From Myxococcales bacterium (GTDB taxonomy: Bacteria > Myxococcota_A > Polyangia > Palsa-1104 > JAEUJZ01), in NCBI GenBank assembly GCA_016794465.1, contig JAEUKA010000111.1, positions 186,001-250,000 on the forward strand: 64,000 nt of DNA, read 5' to 3'. The position numbers and the translations under genes are program-made. The notes under the pieces are model-generated. The model saw nothing but the letters and a program-made list of their open reading frames with translations, was not told the origin of the DNA and did no database searches. Each line of letters starts with the position of its first letter. Position 1 is the first letter of the stretch. Positions 24,401 to 32,531 of the stretch are shown here, piece by piece.

Positions 24401-26482
24401 ATGGACTTCTCGATGTTCGATGATGAATCAGATGATGTCGGACAGGAAATCGAGGCCTTTTGCGCCCGCTGCAAGACCGACACCCCGCACACGGTCGTAA
24501 GCCGTTACGACGAGGAGATTCGCCGCGTCCGGTGCAACACCTGCGACGATGTCCATGCCTTTCGTCGTCCACGCGGCGAAGATGGTGAGGAACCGGGAGA
24601 GCAGCCGGGTCGTAAGAAGCTCATCAAGGCGAAGCCAACCTGGGAACAGGTCATCAACAAGAAGAAGAGCCCGCCTCGGCCCTGGGGTCTGGACGAGGTC
24701 TTCTGCGAGCTGGATGTCCTGTTGCACTCGGTGTTCGGCGTCGGCTTTGTCTCGGAGCTGATCGGTCAGAACAAGATCGAAGTCACGTTCCAGACAGACA
24801 AGCGCATTCTCATCCACAACCGGCGGCTCTTGCCGCTGCATGTGGTGCAGCGCCAGCGGCAGGAAGCAGAAGCGCGGGCGCGGGCTGATGGCAAGGCGAA
24901 GGCCAAGGAAGCGCGGGAAGCCAAGGCAGCGGCGCGGGAAGCGGCGCGACTGGCGAAGGCGCACGAGCCAGAGCTGGACGATCTCGACTTGCCGGACATG
25001 CTTCACGACGATCTGCACGACGAGATTCCAGTCGTGTCTTCGCCGAAGCCAGGCGGGATGGGCAAGACCACCAAGCTGTCGGCGCGCGAGCTGGCTGCGC
25101 TGGAAGATGAAGAGGACGATGACAGCCTGCCTGGCGATCTTGATGAGGAGCCAGCTGCGCCGCGCGGTCGTGGTCGCAAGGGCAAGGCCGCTGAGCCTCC
25201 CGGTGGACGTGGTCGCCCAGGACCGAGCATGTTTGCGGACTCGGACTCTGACGGGGACGACGACTTTGACTCGGATGATGACGGCGAGGAGCGGGCTCCG
25301 GCGAAGAGCAAGGGCGCGGCGGATAGCAAGCGCAAGGTGGGCCGGCCTCCTGGGAAGAAAGGCGCGGCCAAGTCTGGCGATGCCGATGATGTGAGTGCGC
25401 CACCAAGCAGCAAGTCAGCCGGAAAGCCTGCAAAGTCAGCGAAGTCGGCGCCCGCCAAGGTGAGCGCAGCAGCCACTGAGTCGAAAGGCGGCAAGGCCAA
25501 GAAGGCCGAGCCAGCGACTGCCAAGGCTGCGGCAGAGAAGGCTACGGTGGTGAAGACGGAAGCGGCCAAGGTCGAAAAGGTTGCTGCTGAGCCAGTCGTT
25601 GACGCGGCGAAGTCCGGCAAGAAGTCGAGGCTGGCGGCAAAAGCACCGGAAGTCGTTGCCGAGAGCAAGCCAGCGGTCGATAAAAAACCGAGCAAGGCGG
25701 AAGCGGTTTCCGAAGTGCCAGCCAAAGCTGCGACGGCCAAGAAGGCAGGGGCCGACAAAGCGCCGGCACCAGTCAAAGCCGAGGCCAAAGCGGGCAAGCC
25801 AGCGAAGGCGGCACCGGTGGCAGCGAAAGCGAAGTCCAAGGCAGCGGCCAAACCGGAAGTGGTGGCGGCTGAGCCGGTCGCATCCAAAGCCAGCAAGAAG
25901 TCAGACAAGGCCAAGGCTGAGCCCGCTGTAGAGAAGTCGAGCAAGAAGGCAGCGGACAAAGCGCCAGAGGCTCCGAAAGCGGAAGCGAGCAAGAAGGCCA
26001 AAGCCGCCGAGCCAGTCAAAGCGGAGCCGAGCAAGAAGGCAGCGGACAAGGCGCCAGCAGCTCCAAAGGCAGACGCGGGTACAAAGGCCAAGGCTGTAGA
26101 GCCAAGCAAGAAGGCAAGCGAGCCGGTGAAGGCCGAGAGCGCCAAAAAGGCCAAGCCAGCAGCGGTTGCCAAGCCGGCTCCGAGCAAGCCAGCGGCCAAA
26201 GCAGCGCCCGCGAGCAAGCCAGCAGCCAAGGGGAAGAGTGAGCCTGCTGCCCCGGCCAAGAAGGGCGCTGACAGCAAAGCGGACGGAAAAGCCGCCTCAC
26301 CACCAGCTGCCGGGAAAGCGTCGGCTGCCGGAAAAGCACCCGCCGCCGGAAAAGCACCGGCTGCCAAGGGCAAAGCCGGCGATACCAAGAGCGCGGCTGC
26401 GCCAGTCCCTGACAAGAAGCCCGCCAAGGCTGCTGCTCCTGCGGCGAAAGCTGCCCCGGCCAAGTCTTCCCGCCGCAAATAG
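24401..26482 (+). CDS. Zinc-ribbon protein with very long histone-H1-like Lys/Ala/Pro tail
   Basis: A 693-residue cytosolic protein. The N-terminal ~150 residues are ordered: a four-Cys zinc ribbon (FCARCKTDTPH and RCNTCDDVH), a linker, then a small beta segment (VFGVGFVSELIGQNKIEV, RILIHNRRLLP) like an SH3/Tudor-type barrel. A highly charged helix (residues ~150-190) and an acidic stretch (DSDSDGDDDFDSDDDGEE) follow. Most of the rest (~300-693) is a low-complexity A/K/P tail (PAKAAPVAAKAKSKAAAKP and similar), much like eukaryotic H1 or bacterial HctB/AlgP tails. It is probably a nucleoid- or RNA-binding protein; this is inference from composition. ATG at 24401, GTG at 24398 adjacent. Confidence 0.78.
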   Translation: MDFSMFDDESDDVGQEIEAFCARCKTDTPHTVVSRYDEEIRRVRCNTCDDVHAFRRPRGEDGEEPGEQPGRKKLIKAKPTWEQVINKKKSPPRPWGLDEVFCELDVLLHSVFGVGFVSELIGQNKIEVTFQTDKRILIHNRRLLPLHVVQRQRQEAEARARADGKAKAKEAREAKAAAREAARLAKAHEPELDDLDLPDMLHDDLHDEIPVVSSPKPGGMGKTTKLSARELAALEDEEDDDSLPGDLDEEPAAPRGRGRKGKAAEPPGGRGRPGPSMFADSDSDGDDDFDSDDDGEERAPAKSKGAADSKRKVGRPPGKKGAAKSGDADDVSAPPSSKSAGKPAKSAKSAPAKVSAAATESKGGKAKKAEPATAKAAAEKATVVKTEAAKVEKVAAEPVVDAAKSGKKSRLAAKAPEVVAESKPAVDKKPSKAEAVSEVPAKAATAKKAGADKAPAPVKAEAKAGKPAKAAPVAAKAKSKAAAKPEVVAAEPVASKASKKSDKAKAEPAVEKSSKKAADKAPEAPKAEASKKAKAAEPVKAEPSKKAADKAPAAPKADAGTKAKAVEPSKKASEPVKAESAKKAKPAAVAKPAPSKPAAKAAPASKPAAKGKSEPAAPAKKGADSKADGKAASPPAAGKASAAGKAPAAGKAPAAKGKAGDTKSAAAPVPDKKPAKAAAPAAKAAPAKSSRRK

Positions 26483-26612
26483 GCGCTGCCTTACTCACCA
26501 CCATCACCAAGCGAGTACCCGGCAAGAGCTGGGCGGTCGGCTTGGGCGCAGCCAGCGAGCCCATTGTCTGGCGGTGTTGGTGGCCCGGCAGCTGCGCTCG
26601 GTTGAGAGTTTA

Positions 26613-26641
26613 TTGTCTCGATGCACCAATCTCGCTAGGCT
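26613..26641 (+). promoter_or_regulatory. Candidate promoter for the CxxCH lipoprotein
   Basis: TTGTCT (26613-26618), a 17-bp spacer and TAGGCT (26636-26641), 25 bp before the start codon. A plausible but moderate sigma-70 match. Confidence 0.35.
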
Positions 26642-26666
26642 GGCACGACCAAATAAGGAGGTCGCG

Positions 26667-28541
26667 ATGCCGATTTCGAGTGTGCGTTCGCACTCGCTTC
26701 GTCGAGGGGTTGCGCTGCTGAGTCTTGTCCTGTGGGGCGCGGGGACGAGCTGCATGCCCGGCCGCGAGTCTGTCGACGATGAGTTCGAGACGACGGGACC
26801 GGTGGGCGACGAAGAGAAAAGTCCTGGTTCACTGACGGTGACGCCGGGAAACACGATCATCACGGTCAGCGGCGTTCCCCAGACCGTCTCGTTTCGCTGT
26901 ATGTCGAGCAAGCTGGGCGACGTGACGAGCCTCGCCAGCTGGACGATCTCCGACAGCAGCGTGGGCACCATGAGCAAGGGCAAGCTGATGGTGCAGCCGA
27001 CGCTGATGAAGGGCGGCGCATACAAGGTCTATGCCAGCCTGCGCGGTGCCACAGCGTCGGTGCCAGTGCTGATCAAGCTGATTGCTCCCGATGAGCTAGA
27101 TCCGTCAGCGCCCGCCGATGCCAAGGACTGGTTTTCGGGCAGCAGCGGCGGTCCGGCGCCGGACTTGGTGTATCCGTTTGACCAGACGCTGATGGCGGCC
27201 AACGTGCTGCAGCTGGCGATTCAGTGGCGGGCGGGCTCGGGGCAGTCGGTGTTTCGCGTCTCGGTGGTTGGCGATACCTACGAGCGGTCGTTCTACGTCG
27301 GAAACTCGATCTGTCCGTCGAATCAGTGCACCTATCGGATCGACGACAAGCTGTGGAGCGCAGTCGGACACTCGGCGCAAGGGCAAGACATCCAGCTGAC
27401 CGTCTCGGGCTCGTCGGGGCGCGGCGCAGTGTTTGGTACCTCGAATCCGGTCAAGGTCAGCTTTGCCCCTGAGGACATCAAGGGCGGTCTGTATTACTTT
27501 TCACCGACGATTCGCGGCATCAAGCGCGTGCCGCTCGGGGCCAGCAAGCCAGTTGACTTCATCTCGAACGGTGACGAGACGGGCTGCGCGGGCTGTCACG
27601 CTGTCTCTCGCGATGGCAAGAAGGTCGCGGTCGAGTTTGGCTCGGGGCAGACGCGGACGGGCTCAACGGTCGTAGACGGAATCAATCCGAAGCTGCGGGC
27701 CTTTCCGCTGACGCCGAGCATTCCCTGGAACTTTGCGTGGTTTAACTCGGGCGGCGACAAGCTGATCACCAACTGGACCGGCACGCTGAAGGTCCGCGAT
27801 GCGAAGAGCGGTGCGGTGTTAGAGACGGTCCAGCCGGCGCAGATTGGCGGCCTGGGCCTGGGCGCGATGCCCGAGTGGTCGCCGGACAACAAGTGGCTGG
27901 CGTTTGTGCGCTACACCCGTGCGTCGCAGTACGACTTCGAGCTGACCGACAGCGGCGACATCGTGGTGATGCCCTACAACGGCGGTGCGTTCGGTCCGGC
28001 GGTCACGGTGGTGGCGGCGAAGATCGGCAGCGAGGTTCACTTTTGGCCCAGCTGGTCGCCCGACAGCAAGTGGCTGGTGTTCAACACCCAGAACTGCACG
28101 GGTAGCTGTCAGCAGTACAACGCGGTTCAGACGCGGCTGCGGCTGGTGAAGGCGATTGATGATGTCGGCCAGCCGGTGAGTGGCGGCGCACCGATCGATC
28201 TACTGGCTGGCACGCATCAGCCGAACAGCAGCAACAACTGGCCGAAGTTCGCGCCGTTTCTGCAGAACAACCGCTTCGCGTTCATTGTGTACTCGGCGCG
28301 CTATCGGTATGGCTTTGCCGGGGGCAGCCAGCCGCAGCTGTTCATGTTTGGACTCGACCTAGAGAAGGCGCGGGCGGGCGGACAAGACCCGAGCTTCCAG
28401 CCGATCTGGCTGCCGTTCCAAGAGACAAACACCGGCAATCACTCGGCGATCTGGACCACCGACGTGGCCTGCGCCAGCGACAGCCAGTGCCCCGGGGAGT
28501 TTCGCTGCATCGCCAACATGTGTGTCCCCAGGATTGGGTAG
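26667..28541 (+). CDS. Lipoprotein with PD40/TolB-like repeats and a haem-type CxxCH
   Basis: A 624-residue predicted lipoprotein. The ATG at 26667 is preceded by AAGGAG (26656-26661); the signal ends around GAGTSC. Ig-like N-region (~50-150), then a motif CAGCHAVSRDGK (Cys307, Cys310, His311) that matches the c-type haem-binding CxxCH signature, directly followed by beta-propeller-type PD40 repeats (PEWSPDNKWLAFVR, PSWSPDSKWLVFN). It ends in a Cys-rich segment (CASDSQCPGEFRC). Exported and probably in the periplasm or on the surface; whether haem is bound is unproven. The next lipoprotein gene follows after 14 bp. Confidence 0.75.
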   Translation: MPISSVRSHSLRRGVALLSLVLWGAGTSCMPGRESVDDEFETTGPVGDEEKSPGSLTVTPGNTIITVSGVPQTVSFRCMSSKLGDVTSLASWTISDSSVGTMSKGKLMVQPTLMKGGAYKVYASLRGATASVPVLIKLIAPDELDPSAPADAKDWFSGSSGGPAPDLVYPFDQTLMAANVLQLAIQWRAGSGQSVFRVSVVGDTYERSFYVGNSICPSNQCTYRIDDKLWSAVGHSAQGQDIQLTVSGSSGRGAVFGTSNPVKVSFAPEDIKGGLYYFSPTIRGIKRVPLGASKPVDFISNGDETGCAGCHAVSRDGKKVAVEFGSGQTRTGSTVVDGINPKLRAFPLTPSIPWNFAWFNSGGDKLITNWTGTLKVRDAKSGAVLETVQPAQIGGLGLGAMPEWSPDNKWLAFVRYTRASQYDFELTDSGDIVVMPYNGGAFGPAVTVVAAKIGSEVHFWPSWSPDSKWLVFNTQNCTGSCQQYNAVQTRLRLVKAIDDVGQPVSGGAPIDLLAGTHQPNSSNNWPKFAPFLQNNRFAFIVYSARYRYGFAGGSQPQLFMFGLDLEKARAGGQDPSFQPIWLPFQETNTGNHSAIWTTDVACASDSQCPGEFRCIANMCVPRIG

Positions 28542-28555
28542 TAAGGAAAAAAGCC

Positions 28556-29446
28556 ATGCGGACTGAAGCAAGGACTCAAGGCAGGGGTTGGGGATGGGTG
28601 ATGCTCACGGGCCTGCTGGGCCTTGTGGGCTGTCCGCAGCCGGCGGAGCTTCCCGATGCAGTCGATGCTGCCGTCGCAGCCAGTGAGCTAGCGGTGCCGG
28701 TCACGATCGCCCACGCGTTTGAGGACTGCACCCCGGACGGAACCTCGTTTTCAGATGTGCGCTGCGACACCGGCCTACACTGCGGGATGGTCCTGGTGGG
28801 TGAGGCCGGCGCCATGGGAACGATTACCCAGTGTGTGCCCGACGATCCGACGCCGCTCAAAGAAGGTCAGGAGTGTGCGCTGTCGATGGTGGCCAGTCCC
28901 GCGACCAGTCCGCCGCGACGCTACGATCGCTGCGCCAACGGACTTGGCTGCGTCGAGACGGCTGATGGAAATGGATCGATGCGCTGTCGGCGGCTGTGTG
29001 CGTTGCGAACGCGTGGTCGCTGCAGCAAGTCCGAGCTGTGTGTGCTCCCGACGGCAGTGAGCGGTATTGGCTTCTGCAGCGTGCCCGACAAGTGCGAGCC
29101 GGTCTTTCCTCAGAAGGGCTGCGGCAAGGCGAAGGATGGCACCACGCTGTCATGTTACGTCCTCGGCGATGACAAGGGCACGGGAACGGTCTGCTGGTCC
29201 CGGCAGCGCTTCGGCGACTCCAGCGGCGACCTCGACAGCCCCTGCGAGCGATCGTTCAACTGTCAGAGCGGCTTTGGCTGTGTCACCCGCAGTGGCCGCG
29301 ACGCCACCTGCCGGCCATACTGCACGCTGCCCGAGATTCCTGACGGCGGCTCTCCCCCCGACGGTGGCACTGACGTGCAGTGCGCATCCGGCCTTGGCAC
29401 CTGTCGTCCGGTCAGCGGCTACGAGAGGGTTGGGCGCTGCTATTAA
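28556..29446 (+). CDS. Cys-rich lipoprotein
   Basis: A 296-residue predicted lipoprotein (ATG 28556, AAGGAA upstream; lipobox LGLVGC). The mature part is Cys-rich with about twenty Cys in repeated CxxGLxC-type units (DTGLHCGM, ANGLGCVET, QSGFGCVTR, ASGLGTCRP), typical of disulfide-stabilised small modules on myxobacterial surface proteins. No catalytic motif. It probably shares a transcript with the preceding lipoprotein (14-bp gap) and lies 2 bp before the acyltransferase gene, so it could belong to the following lipid-type operon. Confidence 0.72.
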   Translation: MRTEARTQGRGWGWVMLTGLLGLVGCPQPAELPDAVDAAVAASELAVPVTIAHAFEDCTPDGTSFSDVRCDTGLHCGMVLVGEAGAMGTITQCVPDDPTPLKEGQECALSMVASPATSPPRRYDRCANGLGCVETADGNGSMRCRRLCALRTRGRCSKSELCVLPTAVSGIGFCSVPDKCEPVFPQKGCGKAKDGTTLSCYVLGDDKGTGTVCWSRQRFGDSSGDLDSPCERSFNCQSGFGCVTRSGRDATCRPYCTLPEIPDGGSPPDGGTDVQCASGLGTCRPVSGYERVGRCY

Positions 29447-29448
29447 CG

Positions 29449-30420
29449 ATGTCGAACGCTCCGTCCTCGACTGCGCTGTCGCTACAGCATCGCTATGAAG
29501 GTCCGTTTTATCGGCGGATCATGCTCGGCGGCATCAAGCACATTCCCGCCTGGCTTCAGCGGCTGACGATGCCGTTTTGGGGCGGGCTCTTTTACGTCCT
29601 GATCAAAAAGGCGCGGCAGGCGATCCAGCGCAACCTTGCGGTGGTGGCGGGGGCGGTGGGTCCGTGGGAGACACATCGGCGGGCGCTTGCGCTGTTTCGC
29701 AACTACGCGCAGATGCTCACCGACAGCTACAAGATCCACATGGGGCGGCCGCTGACGATGGAGGTCGAGTCGGTGGGGCGAACGCCCGAGCTGGTGGCGC
29801 TGATCCGTGAGCGGGGCGGGATCATGGCGACGGGACACCTCGGGATGTGGCAGGTCGGGCCGTTCCTGGCCGAGTGGCGAGAGCTGCCGCCGTTCTACAT
29901 GGCGCGCGCCGAGGAGCCGAATCCGCTGGTCCAGCAGTGGGAACAGCGCTTCCGCGATCGCTTTCGCATCATCTACACGACGGGCTCGCCGTTTTCCGCG
30001 CTGGAGATCGCCAAGGTGCTGCGTGAGGGCTCGCTGGTCGGGATGCAAATCGATCGAGTGCTGGGCGATGGTGTGCTGACGGTGCCGATGTGTGGGCGAC
30101 CGGCGCGCTTTCCGATGGGACCGGCGCTGCTGTCACGGGTGACGGGGGCGCCGCTGATTCCAAGCTTCTTTGTCATCGATGAAAGCGGTGGTCGGCGGCG
30201 GCTGATCCATCATGTCGGGCCGGCGATCTTTGTCGAAAAGACCCGCGACCGCGATGCCGATGTCCGTCGTGCCACCGAGTCACTGGTTGCCGTCTACGAA
30301 CAGATCGTCCGTCGCTATCCGACGCAGTGGTATCAGTTCTTCGAGTTCTTCGCGCCTCCAGAAGTTGAGCCAGCGGTGCCCGCCCATTCGCCAGTGCCGC
30401 AGGCGCACACGGAGGGCTGA
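29449..30420 (+). CDS. LpxL/HtrB-type acyltransferase with HX4Q in place of HX4D/E
   Basis: A 323-residue lysophospholipid/lipid-A-type acyltransferase. Family features include a basic N-terminal region, ATGHLGMWQVGPF (His130 ... Gln135), a conserved MQIDRVLGDG, the acceptor-side PMCGRPARFPMGPALLS, and the closing YPTQWYQFFEFF. LpxL-family enzymes use an H(X4)D/E catalytic dyad; here the acidic position is Gln. The substrate could be lipid A, an ornithine-type lipid or a polyene chain. The ATG at 29449 comes 2 bp after the preceding stop. The TGA overlaps the ketosynthase ATG by 1 nt, implying translational coupling. Confidence 0.82.
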   Translation: MSNAPSSTALSLQHRYEGPFYRRIMLGGIKHIPAWLQRLTMPFWGGLFYVLIKKARQAIQRNLAVVAGAVGPWETHRRALALFRNYAQMLTDSYKIHMGRPLTMEVESVGRTPELVALIRERGGIMATGHLGMWQVGPFLAEWRELPPFYMARAEEPNPLVQQWEQRFRDRFRIIYTTGSPFSALEIAKVLREGSLVGMQIDRVLGDGVLTVPMCGRPARFPMGPALLSRVTGAPLIPSFFVIDESGGRRRLIHHVGPAIFVEKTRDRDADVRRATESLVAVYEQIVRRYPTQWYQFFEFFAPPEVEPAVPAHSPVPQAHTEG

Positions 30421-31643
30421 TGTCGGGCTGTGCGATCACTGGGCTTGGGGCGCTGTGTGGAGTCGGTGATTCGGCCTCGGCACTGTTTGCGGGACTGCTG
30501 GATGGGCAGACGGCGGCTCGGCACTTGCCGGCGCTTATGGGCCTGCCGCTCGATGTCGGTCCGCTGGTGGCGACGAAGCTGCCCGAGGAGTCGGCTGCCG
30601 ATGGCGAGGCGCTGCTGTCGTTTCAGCCGCGTGCCGGTCGGTTTTTGCAGCTGACGGTGGAAGAAGCGCTGGGGCAGGCCGGTCTGCTCGAAGAGGCGGC
30701 GCGTGCTTCGCTGCGGATCGGAGTCTGCCTGGCGACCACGCTGGGTGAGAAGGCTCCGTGGCTGGGTGGGGTGGCATCGCTGCTGGAGCGGCCCGAGCAG
30801 ACGATCGCTGCACCGCCGTTTGGATGCTCTCTGCTTGCCGAGCAGCTGGCGACGCGCTTTTCGGCGGAGCGGGTGCGGGTGGTTTCGACGGCTTGCTGCT
30901 CCAGCAACAGCGCGCTGGCGGTGTCGCTGCACTGGCTGCGGCGCGGTCTGTGCGATGTCGTGCTGTGTGCGGGCGTCGATGTCCTGACGCCGTTTGTGGT
31001 CAGTGGCTTTCGCTCGCTGCGAGCGCAGTCACCGGACGTGTGTCGACCGTTTGACCGGCGGCGCAGCGGCGTCAACCTGGGGGAAGCGGCGGCGTGTGTG
31101 GTGCTGGAGCCCGAAGCGCAGGCGCGGGCGCGCGGTCAAAAGATCCTGGCCAAGCTGGTCGGCGCCGGGCTGTCGCAAGATGCCCATCACATGACGGCTC
31201 CTGATCCGCACGGACGTGGGGCTGCGCTGGCGATGGCTCGCGCGCTGGCTGATGCGGGCGTTCCTGCGCATGCGGTCGACTTTGTATCAAGCCACGGCAC
31301 CGGAACGCCGTTTAACGATCAGATGGAAGCGAGGGCGCTGCAGCTGGTGTTTGGCGACTTGGTGCGACACCTGCCGGTCAACTCGATCAAAGGCGCGGTC
31401 GGGCACACGCTGGGGGCGGCGGGGCTGCTGGAAGCGGTGATGGCGGTGCAGGTGATGGCGGCGCAGCGAATTCCTGCGACCGTGGGGCTTGGGGAGCCCG
31501 ATCCGGCCTGTGCGCTCGACTTGGTGATGGGCTCGCCGCGTGTGGCAGAGGTGCGCTGCGTGCTGTCGACGGCCTCGGGCTTTGGGGGGGAAAATGCCGC
31601 CGTGGTGTTTGCGTCAGCCGCCGAGCGCGGAGAGCTCTTGTGA
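30420..31643 (+). CDS. Beta-ketoacyl-[ACP] synthase (KSalpha-like), intact Cys-His-His
   Basis: A 407-residue ketosynthase of FabF/type II PKS KSalpha type. All three catalytic residues are present: Cys159 in STACCSSNSAL, His292 in SSHGTGTPFND, and His329 in GAVGHTLGAAG. It performs decarboxylative Claisen condensation of ACP-bound chains. Its start overlaps the acyltransferase stop, and its TGA overlaps the next ATG, so the three proteins are probably made in fixed ratio. The next gene resembles a chain-length factor, which suggests a KS/CLF heterodimer rather than a housekeeping FabF. Confidence 0.88.
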   Translation: MSGCAITGLGALCGVGDSASALFAGLLDGQTAARHLPALMGLPLDVGPLVATKLPEESAADGEALLSFQPRAGRFLQLTVEEALGQAGLLEEAARASLRIGVCLATTLGEKAPWLGGVASLLERPEQTIAAPPFGCSLLAEQLATRFSAERVRVVSTACCSSNSALAVSLHWLRRGLCDVVLCAGVDVLTPFVVSGFRSLRAQSPDVCRPFDRRRSGVNLGEAAACVVLEPEAQARARGQKILAKLVGAGLSQDAHHMTAPDPHGRGAALAMARALADAGVPAHAVDFVSSHGTGTPFNDQMEARALQLVFGDLVRHLPVNSIKGAVGHTLGAAGLLEAVMAVQVMAAQRIPATVGLGEPDPACALDLVMGSPRVAEVRCVLSTASGFGGENAAVVFASAAERGELL

Positions 31644-32518
31644 TGGTGGTGCGCGGCTATGCCCGGCTTGCGGTGGATTCGAGTGCGCCGCTGGTTGCGT
31701 ATCTTTCGGAAGAGAGCGCGGCCAGTCTGCGGGCGCCCCTGTTGCGGATGGATCGGCTGTGCGGACTGGCGGTGGTGGTGACCAATCGTCTGCTGACCAC
31801 CCAGCCGGAGCTGCGCCAAGAGGTCAGTGGCGATGAGGTGGCGATTGTCGTCGGCTCCGCGCACGGCTGCCACAAGACCGATGAAGAGTATTTTCGGTCG
31901 TTTTTGCAAGGCCAGCCGAGTCCGCGCCTGTTTGCCTACACGCTGCCGTCCTCGCCGGGCGGAGAGCTTTCGATCCTGTATCGGCTGCGTGGACCGGGCC
32001 TGACCGTTTGTATGGGGCAGACCTCGGGGCTGGCGGCGCTGGCGGAAGCGGAGCTGCTCCTTATGACGCGGCAAGCGGCGGCGTGTCTGGTGGTCGCGGT
32101 CGAGGTGGCCGAGCCCGTGCTCAGCGCGTCGCCGGTCCAAGATGCAGCGGTGGCGCTGTGGCTGACCCGCGAGGATGTGCCGACGCAGCCTGGCCTTGCC
32201 GATCTTTCACCCGTGGCGGAGTCGTTCGTGGGCGGGCAGGGCGATCGGGCGCTTGGGCGCGTGCTTCGGTCCCTAACGGCGGCTGAGGATGCGCGCGTGC
32301 TCTGCGATGAAGGGTCGGCGCAGCTGGGGGCCTTGGCGCTGCACGGTCGACGACGGGAGGTGGTAGCGGTTCCTGGCGGTGCAGTGTCGGGACTGTGGCT
32401 GCTCGGGTCAGCGCTCGCGGACGGAGAAACGCCTGCTGTATGTGTCAGCGTCGATGCGGCAGGTCATGCGGCGGCGGTGCGGATCGAGTGTCGCCCGTCG
32501 GCTTGTCTGCGGTTGTGA
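31643..32518 (+). CDS. Chain-length-factor-like ketosynthase partner (Cys replaced by Gln)
   Basis: A 291-residue protein of the ketosynthase N-terminal-like class (PF13723-like), shorter than a full KS. The segment aligned with the KS active site reads CMGQTSGLAALAEAELLL: the catalytic Cys position is Gln126, as in KSbeta/CLF subunits (where TGQTSG replaces TGCTSG). The HGTGT and GHxxGA His motifs are not recognisable. In type II PKS and aryl-polyene systems such subunits pair with the active KS and set chain length. Start ATG 31643 overlaps the KS stop. Stop at 32518 is 13 bp before the thioredoxin gene. Confidence 0.7.
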   Translation: MVVRGYARLAVDSSAPLVAYLSEESAASLRAPLLRMDRLCGLAVVVTNRLLTTQPELRQEVSGDEVAIVVGSAHGCHKTDEEYFRSFLQGQPSPRLFAYTLPSSPGGELSILYRLRGPGLTVCMGQTSGLAALAEAELLLMTRQAAACLVVAVEVAEPVLSASPVQDAAVALWLTREDVPTQPGLADLSPVAESFVGGQGDRALGRVLRSLTAAEDARVLCDEGSAQLGALALHGRRREVVAVPGGAVSGLWLLGSALADGETPAVCVSVDAAGHAAAVRIECRPSACLRL

Positions 32519-32531
32519 TACAAGGCGCGGC

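Noticed and set aside
25003..26478. 491-codon minus-strand frame rich in A, L and F
   Set aside because: It mirrors the Lys/Ala/Pro repeat region of the zinc-ribbon protein; composition follows directly from the opposite strand's AAG/GCC codons.
31643..32518. Ketosynthase-like gene as a pseudogene
   Set aside because: The frame is intact, coupled to the upstream gene, and the Cys-to-Gln change matches known chain-length-factor subunits rather than random decay.
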